NCBI RefSeq assembly: GCF_000004195.4
Contig: NC_030683.2
Location: 78,585,410 to 78,649,409, forward strand
From: Xenopus tropicalis
Taxonomy: Eukaryota > Chordata > Amphibia > Anura > Pipidae
DNA length: 64,000 nucleotides
Direction of reading: 5' to 3'
Below, piece after piece: positions 44,596-54,832 of the stretch. Within the stretch, counting starts at the first letter, position 1; the number at the start of each line of letters is the position of its first letter. The notes beneath the pieces were generated by a model. That model ran no database searches. It had not been told where the DNA came from and worked only from the letters and a program-made list of their open reading frames with translations. The translations under genes were made by a program, and so were the position numbers.

Positions 44596-44751
44596 AGCTA
44601 CTTGTTGTGGCTACTAAAATAGACAATCCTGATAATCTACTGATAACTCTTTCTACGTGTTTTAACAGAGGCAATTCTTTGTATTGTCTATGGCAGGGTG
44701 TTTTCTGACTTTAGTACCCATGAAAAAGTATCTGCTCATGTGTCTTCACCC
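44596..44751 (-). mobile_element. PIF/Harbinger-like MITE, truncated reverse copy
   Basis: In reverse orientation this matches 4599-4797: TACTTGTTGTGGCTA, GTGTTTTAACAGAGG, TTGTATTGTCTATGGCAGG and the terminus CATGTGTCTTCACCC. The first ~25 bp at the other end are missing, where it abuts the preceding MITE fragment. Confidence 0.65.
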
Positions 44752-46205
44752 TTAAGCTAACTGATCCCAAACTCAAATAGATGGAGCACCCCTTACAGAA
44801 GTGCATGTATGAATACCTAACATTTTAGGGTGAAAAAAATCACTCCCACTCGGAAGTTAGTGGGAACCGCAGGAGGTAGTGGGGAGGTTAATTTTTACAC
44901 CAGCAGTGAATCTCACATCAGGTCAGTCTATGTATTTCCCATCTTTAGCCGCCGCCTATGAACAACCAGTCTGGGTTACACTCAGTTGCTGTAATGAAAC
45001 TGTCTGCCTGACTTTGGTAAATTAGTAAATGACAGCCATTTTTTTCAAAACTGGAGACAGTTGTTGAGCTAGTTGTTTAGAGTCACATTAGCTAACATGA
45101 AGGTCCTTTCAGTGTCTTTCTTTCAACCAGACTTTTTCATGTTACTTCAATTAGAAGGATTTACTGAAAGGGATCTAAAAGAAGTGTAGGATTTGACTCA
45201 CAGTGTATGTATGACTTATGTTTATTAAATAGGGGGTTGATGATGCTCCTTGCTAGAGAAACTAGAGTATGTTTATAATATATGGCAATGTGGGATATTT
45301 AAGTAGCTTTTTAAACAAGATTAAACAATTGTTTGAAGTCATTGCCCCTTTCATTATTACAGATGCTTTAAACACATTCAGTACAAAAGTCTAATGTGTT
45401 ATTATAAATTATTGTTGCTTGATTGATTGTCTCACAGCTGTTGTTATCATAAGCATCACATATAGAATTATAAGCCCTTCACAAGTTTATAATTACAAGT
45501 TGCATTGTATTTACATTGCATTGTAGTGAGAAAGTCCCCATCTGTTACATTACCCATCCTCCCAAACCATCAGCATTAATGAAGATGACCCATTGCCCAC
45601 CATATCTACACCATTAATTTCCTAGCCAGACAAATGAAGAGCAAATGCCTTTAGAACTAAGGAAGGAGATAATTGCTGGTCAATTTTAGCATCTTCTTTT
45701 AGGTTTCAATTATGTGCCATGGTTGCTTGAGGTTTGCTTTTATTGATTGGAAAGTAGCAGTCCAATAGTAATTGTTTTAGGCTGAAATATAAGGATGGCC
45801 ACTTTATGACCAATGAATTGTTTTTCAAATAAACTTAAGGCAATACACAGAGGTCTGCAACTTATATAGCTTGAAAAAATCAATGAGATGAACAGCAGTA
45901 GGCGGGACAGTGAAGTGTTATAGGAGACATAGGAGGGTTTATACTAACTGATGGGATTAAGATCCTGATTACATTACTTATTGGTCCAGGGAAGCAATGG
46001 AGCAATGGCAAAAGAGTGAAATTAAATGATATGTACATGCAAAGTCCAGTTTTTTTCTACAGGGAAGATAGGGAGCTACACTGTGTAATAGCTCACATAT
46101 AGGAAAAGGTTATATAAAGAAAAGGTTCACATACTGTATGTGACACTTGGACTACTAAACCACTGAATATGAAACATGTATAGATATTTGGAACACATTA
46201 TATAG
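44752..46205. other. No gene seen
   Basis: AT-rich and mostly unique-looking. No recognised repeat ends, splice-flanked frame or motif. Confidence 0.4.
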
Positions 46206-46688
46206 CAGGGGTGGGCAAACTTTTTGGCTCAGGGGCCACATTGACTTAAAGACGGACCGGGCCGGGCCGCACCAGCGTTACGCCCAGGGCCGCCATTAGA
46301 AATCACGGGGCCTCTCAACTCCCACCCGGCATCCTGCAGCTCCTCACCCCACCCCAGCATCCTCCAGCTTCCCCCTTAGCATCCCACCCCGCATCCTCCA
46401 GCTCCACTCCCCAGCATCCTGCAGCTCCCCCCAGCATCCTTCCCATCATCCTCCTCAACATCCTCCCACCAGCTCCCCCCCCAGCGACCTATAGTTTCCT
46501 TAGGCTCCATCCTCCAGCGACCTCCTGCCTCCTCTGGCTGTGTCAGTCCCCCGGTTTACGCTGCATCTGAAGTTTTATACGATTGCACCCAGTGCATTCT
46601 GACGTCACGCGCACGCACGGGGCACAACCAATCAGGAGTCAGCAGGCCGGATTAAAAAGGCAAATGGGCCGTAGTTTGCCCACCCCTG
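46206..46688. mobile_element. hAT element (CAGGGGTGGGCAAACT), perfect 8-bp duplication
   Basis: Both ends read inward CAGGGGTGGGCAAACT, an exact 16-bp inverted repeat. TTATATAG flanks it at 46198-46205 and 46689-46696, an exact 8-bp duplication, so the insertion is fairly young or well preserved. These termini are typical of the Charlie group of hAT. The GC-rich interior includes an imperfect array around CCCAGCATCCTCCAGCTCC at about 46327-46480. No transposase; non-autonomous. Confidence 0.85.
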
Positions 46689-46696
46689 TTATATAG

Positions 46697-47156
46697 CCTA
46701 CTTGTTGGTGACTGTAAGAAAGCCTGGCTGAGGCAGATATATTAATTTATTGCAGCCAGTTGTGACAAAATAATTCTTGCTTTTCCAGATAACTTCTTAC
46801 TTAGGAAGCAATCTGCTTGATAAACTGTCTCTAATATCCGTTTGTTCATTAGCAAGGCACTTACCAGAATGTAGGAAAATAAACTGAGCAAACCCTCCAC
46901 AGACTGAAACATTAACATTCAATAAATACATTCCCAGTATGGGCTCAATTCCTTACAGCCTCAGTCGCAGAACAGAGCACAGGAATGTAATGTTCTTGAT
47001 GAATTTGGTCTTGGAATTAATAGACAAGATGCTTATAATGAAATAGAATCATTTTCCATATCTCCTGCTGAACACCCCTCAAAACTGATTAGCTGGATCA
47101 GTCAGATAGGCTACGCTAGCTAACAGCAGGCTCCCACTGCTACAGAACAGTAAGGG
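46697..47156. other. No gene seen
   Basis: Unique-looking sequence upstream of the candidate exon; no repeat ends recognised. Confidence 0.4.
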
Positions 47157-47444
47157 TTACCTTTGCTCATTGCTTGGAAATGGATGATGACAGAGGTACT
47201 GATTAAATCTCTGATTCATTGTGATGTTCCAGACAATGCTCCCCTCGCTCACACTGAATGCACTTGTGCCACTGCTGGCCTGGTCACCCCACATCTGCCA
47301 CTCTACACATTTCTCTCTATATCTCATGAATATGGGTAGGCATATTCTTCTTTCATTGCTTCTCATGTTTTCGCTTTGTTTTGCAGTTCTCTCTCTGTAG
47401 GCATTCAGATTAGTTGCTTGAGCCAGATTCCCATTTCTCTCCAT
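47157..47444 (-). other. Weak candidate upstream exon
   Basis: A minus-strand open stretch of 95 codons without known domain ends at AGCAAAG|GTAACC (donor at 47156/47155), a good splice-donor match. The region is free of recognised repeats and more GC-balanced than its surroundings. It could be a 5' untranslated exon of grik4, which lies 8 kb downstream on the same strand. Against this, a comparable acceptor-like signal (TTTGTTTTGCAG) exists on the opposite strand and no clear minus-strand acceptor was seen. Confidence 0.2.
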
Positions 47445-47541
47445 TAATTAGATATTTAAAATGTACAGTGCATAAGCTGAAATCATTTGGGCAGCTGATG
47501 CATATATCAAACTCCACTTTGCCAGCTTACACACATTAGCC

Positions 47542-47679
47542 TTAAAGGAGAATTGCATGTTCTAAATGAAAACCACCAGAAAATGGATATCCTAGTGACT
47601 GAACTGTTATAGAACACATATTGCCTTAATATAAAATTGCTATCTATGCTCTGTGAAAATGGAATAGAATGCTCTTTAA
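47542..47679. mobile_element. Possible short T2-like MITE
   Basis: It is bounded by TTAA on both sides (47542-47545, 47676-47679), with TTAAAGGAGAATTGCAT at the left and, inward from the right, TTAAAGAGCATTCTATT. The inverted match is weak beyond the first bases, so this is tentative. Confidence 0.35.
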
Positions 47680-47802
47680 AAACTACCTGCAGCAATCACA
47701 TATTTTCACAAATACTGTATGAAGTAGACCCCTACAACAGTATTACATTGAAGCCACCACTAACCACTGTATCGCTACCCTCTCTAGAAAGATATCTATT
47801 TT

Positions 47803-47940
47803 AGGGGAAGTGCACACTTGTTACCTTTATCTGAATGGTACCTATGTGCCTCCCCCCTGCCACACGTTATGTATTCATGAGGTGTAGGAGGGGGGAGGCA
47901 AATAGGCACATCATTTAGATGTACAAGTTAAAGAGTGCTG
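47803..47940. repeat. Palindromic MITE-like repeat
   Basis: The arms CCTATGTGCCTCCCCCCTGC and, inward from the right, CCTATTTGCCTCCCCCCTCC form a 20-bp stem with two mismatches. ACTTGTTACCTTTATCTGAA and ACTTGTACATCTAAATGA extend the symmetry outward. No coding capacity. Confidence 0.55.
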
Positions 47941-48104
47941 GGGGCAAGACTTCAAGTCATGTACTCACTGCATTTCCTAAAGCAGGGGGTAAGCAAAGGT
48001 CTGCCTTGAGCCCACCACTCCTGTAGGAGGCAGCAGGGCTCTGGATGCAAGTACTTTCTAAATGAGCACTAAGAGGCACAATTTTGCCCTTGTGTCTGGA
48101 TGTT

Positions 48105-48746
48105 TTTGTTTTTTTTTTCAATTCTTTATTTTCCAATTTTTGTATACGGGAAAGGGTACAGAAGGAAAAGGGGAGGGTATGGGGAGGGGAACATTGTTAT
48201 TGTACATCTTTTTCGTTTCTAACAATTGAGTTTTTAGCAATAGCATTCAACAAGTCATATCTACATATTCACTTATACAGTAAGAATTCTATATGCAATT
48301 TTCTGTAAAGTCAAGAGCTGATCTGAATGACCGAGATTAACCATTATAAAGAGTTTAAATAATTTAACCACGGTGTCCAGATATTCCAGTAGTGTGCACT
48401 TTTATTATGTATCATACATGTTATTTCCTCCATTTGTCTAATGTCATTTGTGTTATTTAGCCATTCGGTAAAGGTGGGTGCCTCTGTGGATTTCCACTTT
48501 CTTGGGATTAGGGATTTAGCTGATTGCAATAGATGAAGGGTAAGTGGATCTGATACTAGAACGTTTTTACCTGGATATTTATTCAGTAATATTGGGGCCG
48601 GTTCTTCTATGGTAAAGTTGAAATCTGTAACTTGATTTATAGTGTGTAATATGTCTGACCAAAACTGTTGTATCACCGGACATTTTAACTAAATATGTGT
48701 ATGCGTGCCAATGTGGCTGTTACATCTCCAGCAGGTATCTGAGGTA
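48105..48746 (-). mobile_element. 5'-truncated L1/Tx1-like LINE with 15-bp target duplication
   Basis: Read on the minus strand, the element starts inside the ORF2 C-terminus. CWRC lies at 48733-48722, followed by GTHTHI, a stop, LKCPVIQQFWSDILH and about 100 further codons to 48344. Then come a 3' untranslated region, AATAAA at 48130-48125 and a poly(A) seen as a T-run at 48109-48118. TTGTGTCTGGATGTT flanks it at 48090-48104 and 48747-48761, an exact target duplication. CWRC and WxxCP-like motifs are characteristic of L1 ORF2. Confidence 0.85.
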
Positions 48747-48761
48747 TTGTGTCTGGATGTT

Positions 48762-49599
48762 CTTAAATGACATCTCAGGACACCCCACACACACACATAC
48801 ATAGATATCTGAAATCACTTAATTTTTCTTTCCCAATTTATAACTCATCCATAAAATCAGAAAATCAAATCACATAATAAATCACTTAGCAGCAGCCAGC
48901 ACACATTTATTAAAGAGCTTTTGCAGACATCCACTTTCCATAAATTCTCTAGGTATTTATGATCGCCTTGTAAATATATATTGTATTGTCTCTTGCCCTT
49001 AATAAAATATTTGTTGCATAACTTCATTAGGGCTCACAGATATGAATACTTGCGGGTAAAAGCAGATAAAATAATACACAGAATCTGCTAGTGTTTATGC
49101 ACATAGAAACACATTTTGAGGCCAATGCACACAACAAATTGGGGTGCATACAGATAAGTTTTTGAAATTACACAATATAGCACTTATTCAGATCCATATA
49201 TTTCTTAGCTCAAACTGTATTTTACAAGTCCAAAAATTGCACACTCAAATGTAGTGGGTGTTGAAAAAAATGTGTTTCACAAATAAGGGCTTATTAACCA
49301 ATGCTAGGGGTGCAATAGCTGGATGATTAAGAAACAAAACAACAACTGCACCTCTTAGGGCCCATACAGTAGAGTCTTGCATCGGGTCTGGTACCCACGG
49401 AATACCTGCAAACTGGTCAGGATTTGATTGGAAAACCCCTGTCTCCTGTCTGCATGGGTGGCCCGTGGGTACACTGCAGGGGTGTTTGGGTGGGATGCGG
49501 GCTGTTAAGTTGTGGGGAAATTTTTCAAAAAAGACTATAAATTTTTTGCAGTGGGGGGGCAAGTAGGAAAATGTAGCATTTGTGTTTGGGCTGGTTTGG
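48762..49599. other. No gene seen
   Basis: AT-rich, with a CA run at 48787-48798. The minus-strand frame at 49245-49562 lies in GC-richer sequence (GGTACCCACGG... context) likely derived from an unidentified repeat. Confidence 0.35.
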
Positions 49600-49662
49600 T
49601 TTGCCCTATGAAGAAGTAGCTTGCCTCTGGAATCCTAGGTTCGATTCCAGGTTGGACACTAT
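49600..49662 (+). repeat. tRNA-derived SINE, 5' part (split by Harbinger element)
   Basis: CTTGCCTCTGGAATCCTAGG is followed by a pol III B box GGTTCGATTCC at 49638-49648, then AGGTTGGACACTAT. This is the tRNA-like head of a SINE; the A box is no longer clear. It continues after the Harbinger insertion at 51977. Confidence 0.6.
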
Positions 49663-50372
49663 GGGCCTGATTCACTAAAGTGCGATTTAACGTGCGCTAT
49701 TTTTAGCGTGCGATAAAATTTTTAACGCACGCTAAAAATAGCGCACGTTAATTCGCGACTTTTCGCACGATTCACTATTAGTACACTTGCGCTATTTTAC
49801 GCGCGGTATTTCATGCAATATTCTTGTCGCGTGCGCGACAATCGGCAGCATAAAAATGGCGACATTTTGCCATGGGAGAGCACAGAAGTGCTAGAGAGGT
49901 GCTGTATAAATGTTTATTTGCAAAAAAACCCCCCAAAAACCTATAAAAATATAAGTAAGAAAAAAAAAGAAGTGCTAGAGATAATAAAATGGTGGGGGGG
50001 GCATTTAAGAATATTTAGGCAAATACTTAGGGGTCCGTTAGAATAAATGGCAAATATGTTATGGGCAGTTTATTAAACGGGGACAAATATAATATTGCAA
50101 TTATTCTGGCAACAAAACATTGGATTGGCAGTTATCACACTCGCCAGAAAATACGCTACGTACTAAATAACACAAGTTTTACTATTCAGCAAAATGGGCT
50201 AAAGACTAAATTGTTGGCAGAATATTTGCAAACATTTATCCCATATAGCATATTGATGCTGTTACTGATAAATGTAAGAGTGTAGGGGAAACTATATGAA
50301 AGTATAGAATACCATATCAAGGAAGGATAAATAATGAGACATTACTCAGTTCAAAAGTATAAAACTAAAAAC

Positions 50373-51728
50373 TTAGGGCTTGCTGCCCTTGAGTTTGGTG
50401 ACATCCCTCCTCAGTTCAGCAACTTCCCCCCGGAGCTGGGCCAGCTCGGCCTTCATATTGTCCAGGTCCTCCTGCATGGACCGACGTGATCTTCCCTCGT
50501 CAGCAGGAGAACCTGGTGGCTGGCATCCGGGGGGCTGGGAGGGGAACTCAAGGGCCAGGGGAAATTGGGGACAAACTGGGGGAGGAGTAGGGGGGGGTGT
50601 CCGGGGCCTCCATGGCCTCCTCAGCCTCATCGGCCTCCTCCGCCTCTGGGGCCTCGGGGGCCTGGCTGGGGCCTCTGGGGCCGCACGTCGGGCCTTGGGG
50701 GCCGCAGGTCGGGCCTCTGGGGCCGCAGGTCGGGCCTCGGGGGCTGGAGGAGCCTGGAGGGCCTGGGGTTGGGCCTGGGGAGGAGGCGCCAGCTGAAGTT
50801 CTGTGAAATAGTATTGCAAGATGTTATTTTGTATAATATATTATATATATATATCTATATATATACATTCATACACCATCATAAATAACGGGGACCCTCA
50901 CAACAACATTTTTTGGGCACCCTCCTCCCACGCCCCCAATGGCCCCTCCCCCTGTGAACCCTCACATCAATACAAAGGACACACAGACATTGTTAGCCAG
51001 GGCCCCCTAAAACATTTGTGGCCCTTCCCCCAAATGACTCACACTATGGGCCGCTCCCTGCTGCTTCCCCCCTGCTTTAAACTTATTTATGCATATGTAT
51101 TTGAAAATAGATGTGTATATATATATATATACAATAGGAAGTGCTGGGAAGCTGCACACCATAAGGAACAATAATACCTGGGTGCCTGTGGCAAAACAAA
51201 ATCTAGACAGGCATGGGGTGACGGCACACACAGGATTTTCACAAGGAGTCACAAAGATGTGAAATAATATTCAGAGGTTTATTGTGACCAACGTTTCAGT
51301 TCCTCACTGGCATTATGGTTGAATGTGATGGACGTATGTCTTTTTTCAACCCAACTTACTATGTTACTATGTTACTTTCATCATCCCTGACATTTCTTAC
51401 ATTTGTACCTTTAGTTCAAATTACTTACTAAATCTTTTACTGAACGTATACTGTAAAAGCATAATAAAGTACAATAAATACCTTCTGCAATTTCAGCGAC
51501 CAGTTCTGGGCTCCTGTGCTTCAGGTCAGACCACAGACGCTGGAGCTGGCGGGGGTCCACATCAAGGGCAAACCCGGCGAGCAAACCCTCTCTTAGCGCA
51601 CCCAGGATTGCCCTCTTCCTCTCGTGGACCCCTAAGCCCCCCAGAGGCGGGTCATCATATCCTGCACCCAGGAGCACGCTGATGATATAGCGCCTCTCCC
51701 CTGGTAGCAAGTCAGAAACCCCAGGCAT
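50373..51728 (-). CDS. Harbinger accessory Myb/SANT-like protein, two exons
   Basis: Exon 1 is 51728-51482 and exon 2 is 50800-50373. The donor AG|GTATTT (51482/51481) and the acceptor TTTCACAG|AA (50801/50800) join in phase 1. The lengths 247 + 428 nt give exactly 225 codons including the stop, i.e. 224 aa. Residues about 1-82 form a helical region ending RQLQRLWSDLKHRSPELVAE, like Myb/SANT-type DNA-binding domains of Harbinger second proteins (NAIF1-like). In the family this protein brings transposase to the nucleus and to the element ends. Residues about 85-180 are rich in Pro, Ala and Arg. Residues about 190-220 (LDNMKAELAQLRGEVAELRR) form a leucine-heptad coiled coil, probably for oligomerisation. 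No internal stops are present. The start ATG at 51728 is the first in frame. The splicing is inferred, not observed. Confidence 0.65.
51311..51376 (+). repeat. CR1-like LINE 3' tail inside the Harbinger element
   Basis: GGTTGAATGTGATGGACGTATG continues to TCTTTTTTCAACCCAACTTA and CTATGTTACTATGTTAC. The same tail follows the reverse-transcriptase relic at 60419-60484. It lies in the region that would be intron of the Myb-like gene or its flank (between exon 1 and exon 2). Confidence 0.65.
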
Positions 51729-51976
51729 GGTCCTCTCAGTTTGGTGGCTGCAGGCTCAATGACACAAAATGGCCCCAAGTCGCACATGTCACGAGATTAC
51801 AAAATCGCCACAAAATGTCAACGCATGCGGTAAAACTAGCGCGAGAAATACCGCATGTGAAAATGGCGACTTATCGCATGCGGTAATGCTGTAGTGAATC
51901 GCGCGCTAATTGTCGCGCCTTATTTACCACAAAAAAGCGTGCGATCATTTTTATCGCACTTTCGTGAATCGGGCCC

Positions 51977-52140
51977 TATGTGTTATAGATATAGATGTTA
52001 TATATTCTTCTCATGCTTGCGTGAGTTTCCTCTAGACTATGCTGGGTACCTCCACACTTAAAAAATAAACAAACATTGGCTTCTGATAAAACTGTCATTA
52101 GTATCAGTGAATGTTATAGGAAACTTGATTGTTAGTGCCA
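51977..52140 (+). repeat. tRNA-derived SINE, 3' part
   Basis: GTTATATATTCTTCTCATGC, TGAGTTTCCTC, TGGGTACCTCCACACTT and ATTGGCTTCTGATAAAACTG follow in the order seen in frog tRNA-derived SINEs after GGACACTAT. It resumes the SINE interrupted at 49662; TAT at the junction is the Harbinger duplication. Confidence 0.6.
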
Positions 52141-53679
52141 CTGGGAAAGGTAATTGCATCCTTGATTTATAAAGGCTCATTTACAATGCCCTTGCAGGGT
52201 GAAAAGTGCAAAAAAAAGGTTGCAATCCGCCACTCTTTCGTACTTTGGCCACTCCATGGGGCTTGTGGAAATAGCAGCAGGCCTCTGAGCTCCATTTCAG
52301 AGTGCAGAGACCTGCAGAATGAACCTTGAATTGAGTGCTGTCTGGCATTTGGTAAAATTTTGGCAAAAGTTTGCAATTTAGTACATTTTTCGCCAGTTTT
52401 GTGAAATTTTCAGTGTAGCAAAATAGGCCAGTTCCACTTATCATGACTGTAAACCTTACATTTTGATGTATAAGCTATGTATATTTTATAGAATCATGTT
52501 CTTTAGCAATGGAGGCTGCCAAGCAGTGCTTTGGGGCTCATATTTCAATTCTGCTCCCAAGAGAATTTATTTGAGGAATAATGTATGTGTGTATGGATGT
52601 TAATAGTAAATACTGTCAAAATGCTGTGAATATAAACATGTTATTGGTACTACAATACTTTTAACTGCACACATACAGCATACCCTGTACATAACTCAAT
52701 ACTGGTATGTACTGCAAAGTCCGTCCAAGGTCCAAATACACCTTATTTACCCTCTCTGCCTATCCTGCTCTACATCCCACAGCTATTCCCAGTGTTATAC
52801 ATATCATTAAGACATTCTGTTCTGTGATGGTGCTAGACTTCCAGCAGGGATGCATGTATGATTTATTCATAAAACTATTATCAAATGCAAAAAATATTTC
52901 CATTTTTGACATGTCTTTGCATCAGCTTCTCTGGTCCAATTAATCTTTAAATGGTGTATGCAGTCTCATACAGAAACAGCAAAACTCTGTCTCATTCAGT
53001 TTTATCTTTCCTTCCTAACGAAACCTTAAGGTCTTAAATGGAACCTGGCCTCCCCAATAAACAGTCCTCTGTTGCAACTGTAACTTTTCCATTATAGATA
53101 ATGACTTCTCACATATATTATTTCAATGTTTAGGGTCAAAGGTTTGACTTCTATTTGGTGTGAATAAAACTCTCTACAATAAGTTACAGTTAAAATATAA
53201 GTTTGAGGTCAAAAAGTTATCATGAGCTTTTAAGCTAATGTCAAAATTGTTTTTGACATTTGCTAGCCTTGGTGGAATTGACCAATATTAATAACAACTT
53301 CTTTGCTTGTTATAGTCAGAGCTAGTAGTATGCATAACATCTAAATGTAGATATAATCTAAACATATATATTATAGGTCTACAGGTCTATTACAGGTCTA
53401 CTTAAGGGAAAATATATTTTACTGGTCCCTGAGACTACCATAGACTCCCAAACAAAAAAGTAAATAAATAAAAGGAATAATAATGAAATCAATGAAACCA
53501 CTGCAAGATTCTTCTCTGAGGACACAAGTGAGTTATTGAAACTAAGTAGAGGCTTATACAGAGCTCCCACTGAGTTTGGAAAATGAAATAAGATGTGTTT
53601 CATATTAAAATCTGATTTTCAAAGGAAAAAGTTAAACATTACAATTACTAGCTGAATATATTATAATATTACACAAAGA
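52141..53679. other. No gene seen
   Basis: Unique-looking, AT-rich. Overlapping frames at 52129-52444 on both strands match nothing known. Confidence 0.4.
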
Positions 53680-54110
53680 GTTAGCCTGGACCATCCCTTG
53701 GTGACAATAAGGGGGGGGGGACATGTCTCATGGAATAGCGCGATATAACAAGAATTCCTTTATGGGGTTTTTGAGAAGGTTTGTAAAACAAATGTGAAAA
53801 GTGGTATATTTAACATCCATCTCCATTATCATGGAGATAAACAAATATAAATGTAGTTCATGAAAATGTATATCTATAAATGTTGGTGGTTAAAATATGA
53901 CATAGATCAGAAACTACAAAGGGGGGAGGGCTCACTCCCATCCGATTTTAAATATCTCGAAATCTACTGTAAATACAATTTGTAACTACGTTAAGGATTA
54001 TCAGATGGACTGTGTTATATGTCAACCAAGTTGTTTGTAAGTGCCCGTGGCTCCCACAATGTAATGTCTAAAGTCAAATCAATAAATTAAAGTAAAAAGA
54101 AAAATTCTCT
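53680..54110 (+). repeat. Probable L1-like 3' UTR remnant
   Basis: GGGAGGGCTCACTCCCATCC, CGATTTTAAAT, ATGGACTGTGTTATATGTCA and CCGTGGCTCCCACAATGTAA, ending ATCAATAAATTAAAG before an A-rich tail, resemble 3' ends of frog L1 elements. A 13-bp direct repeat ATTATCAGATGGA occurs at 53997 and 54119. The assignment is by resemblance only. Confidence 0.4.
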
Positions 54111-54375
54111 TATGCAAATTATCAGATGGAGTGAAGTGGATACTACTTAGTCCAGGGGCAAATGGGGCAGATTCTCTGCATTTTCAGCTCCGTGTAGTTC
54201 CACATAGACTGATGCCAGGACCATCAATATTGCTACAGGAAGGATCACATGAATGCAAATCTGCTTTCCTCCATCTGCATACAAAATGCAGGTGGAGGAA
54301 AGCAGACAATCTGCACCATGGGCCCCTGTCCTTACACTATACAATAATTTAGCTTGAAGAAAGTGGGCATACATT

Positions 54376-54650
54376 CAGGCACGGATTTGTGGAAAAGCCG
54401 CAAAGGCCCGGGCCTAGGGCGGCACAAATTGTGGGGTGGCATGCCGCCCCGCCGCACCAAAATATTAAAGTTTTTTTCGCATACGGAGCAATGGGGACCT
54501 CTCCCCCACTGCTCAGTATGCGATTGTAAAGACCCGCGCATGCGCGATCACCAGTTTGCATATGGGCGGGTGCGCGCACCGTTTGCGCATGTGTGCACAG
54601 GGCGGGGGTCAACGGACAGGGGGCGGCCTCGGGGCATGCAATTTTTTTGT
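54376..54650. mobile_element. hAT-like repeat (CAGGCACGGATTTGTGG), one end
   Basis: It begins CAGGCACGGATTTGTGGAAA, with GGCCCGGGCCTAGG inside, as in the small hAT MITE at 59087-59220 (inward CAGGCCCAGATTTGTGGAAA). The interior is GC-rich with GCGCATGCGC. The right end is not found; the next MITE abuts it. Confidence 0.5.
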
Positions 54651-54654
54651 TGTG

Positions 54655-54832
54655 CACGTCTTTTTTTTGTTGCTGCCATGCCTATTTTTGAAACAACCAC
54701 ACAACTTTTTTTGATGCGCAACAATTTTTTTCATGGCGGATTTTCGCTGAAGTTTCGTAAAACAATTTGCCAATGTGGAATGCGAAAATTCGCTGCAAAT
54801 CCATGTCTGCCGAAAAATTTCACTCATCACTA
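54655..54832. mobile_element. hAT-type MITE (TAGTGATGAGCGAAT family), right part
   Basis: It ends AATTTCACTCATCACTA at 54832, with GTTTCGTAAAACAATTTGCC, AATTCGCTGCAAATCCATG and TGTCTGCCGAAAAATTTC as in the copy at 1-143. The left boundary is unclear where it meets the preceding hAT-like repeat. Confidence 0.6.

Larger units (their letters stand above)
49663..51976. mobile_element. PIF/Harbinger element, 2.3 kb, carrying a Myb-like gene
   Basis: The ends read inward GGGCCTGATTCACTAAAGTG and GGGCCCGATTCACGAAAGTG. TAT flanks it at 49660-49662 and 51977-51979. The left subterminal zone holds a long perfect hairpin (49687-49752, arms AACGTGCGCTATTTTTAGCG). Both subterminal zones are dense in GCGATAA/TTAACGC motifs, candidate transposase sites. 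Inside, on the minus strand, is a two-exon Myb/SANT-like gene. No DDE transposase is present, so the element depends on another for movement. A CR1-like 3' tail sits inside at 51311-51376. Confidence 0.8.

Noticed and set aside
49638..49648. Functional tRNA gene
   Set aside because: Only a B box is present; no A box, acceptor stem or terminator, and the flanks continue as a SINE.
50380..50888. Plus-strand Gly/Trp-rich frames over the Harbinger gene
   Set aside because: They are antisense shadows of the Pro/Ala/Arg-rich exon 2, caused by its GC-rich composition.
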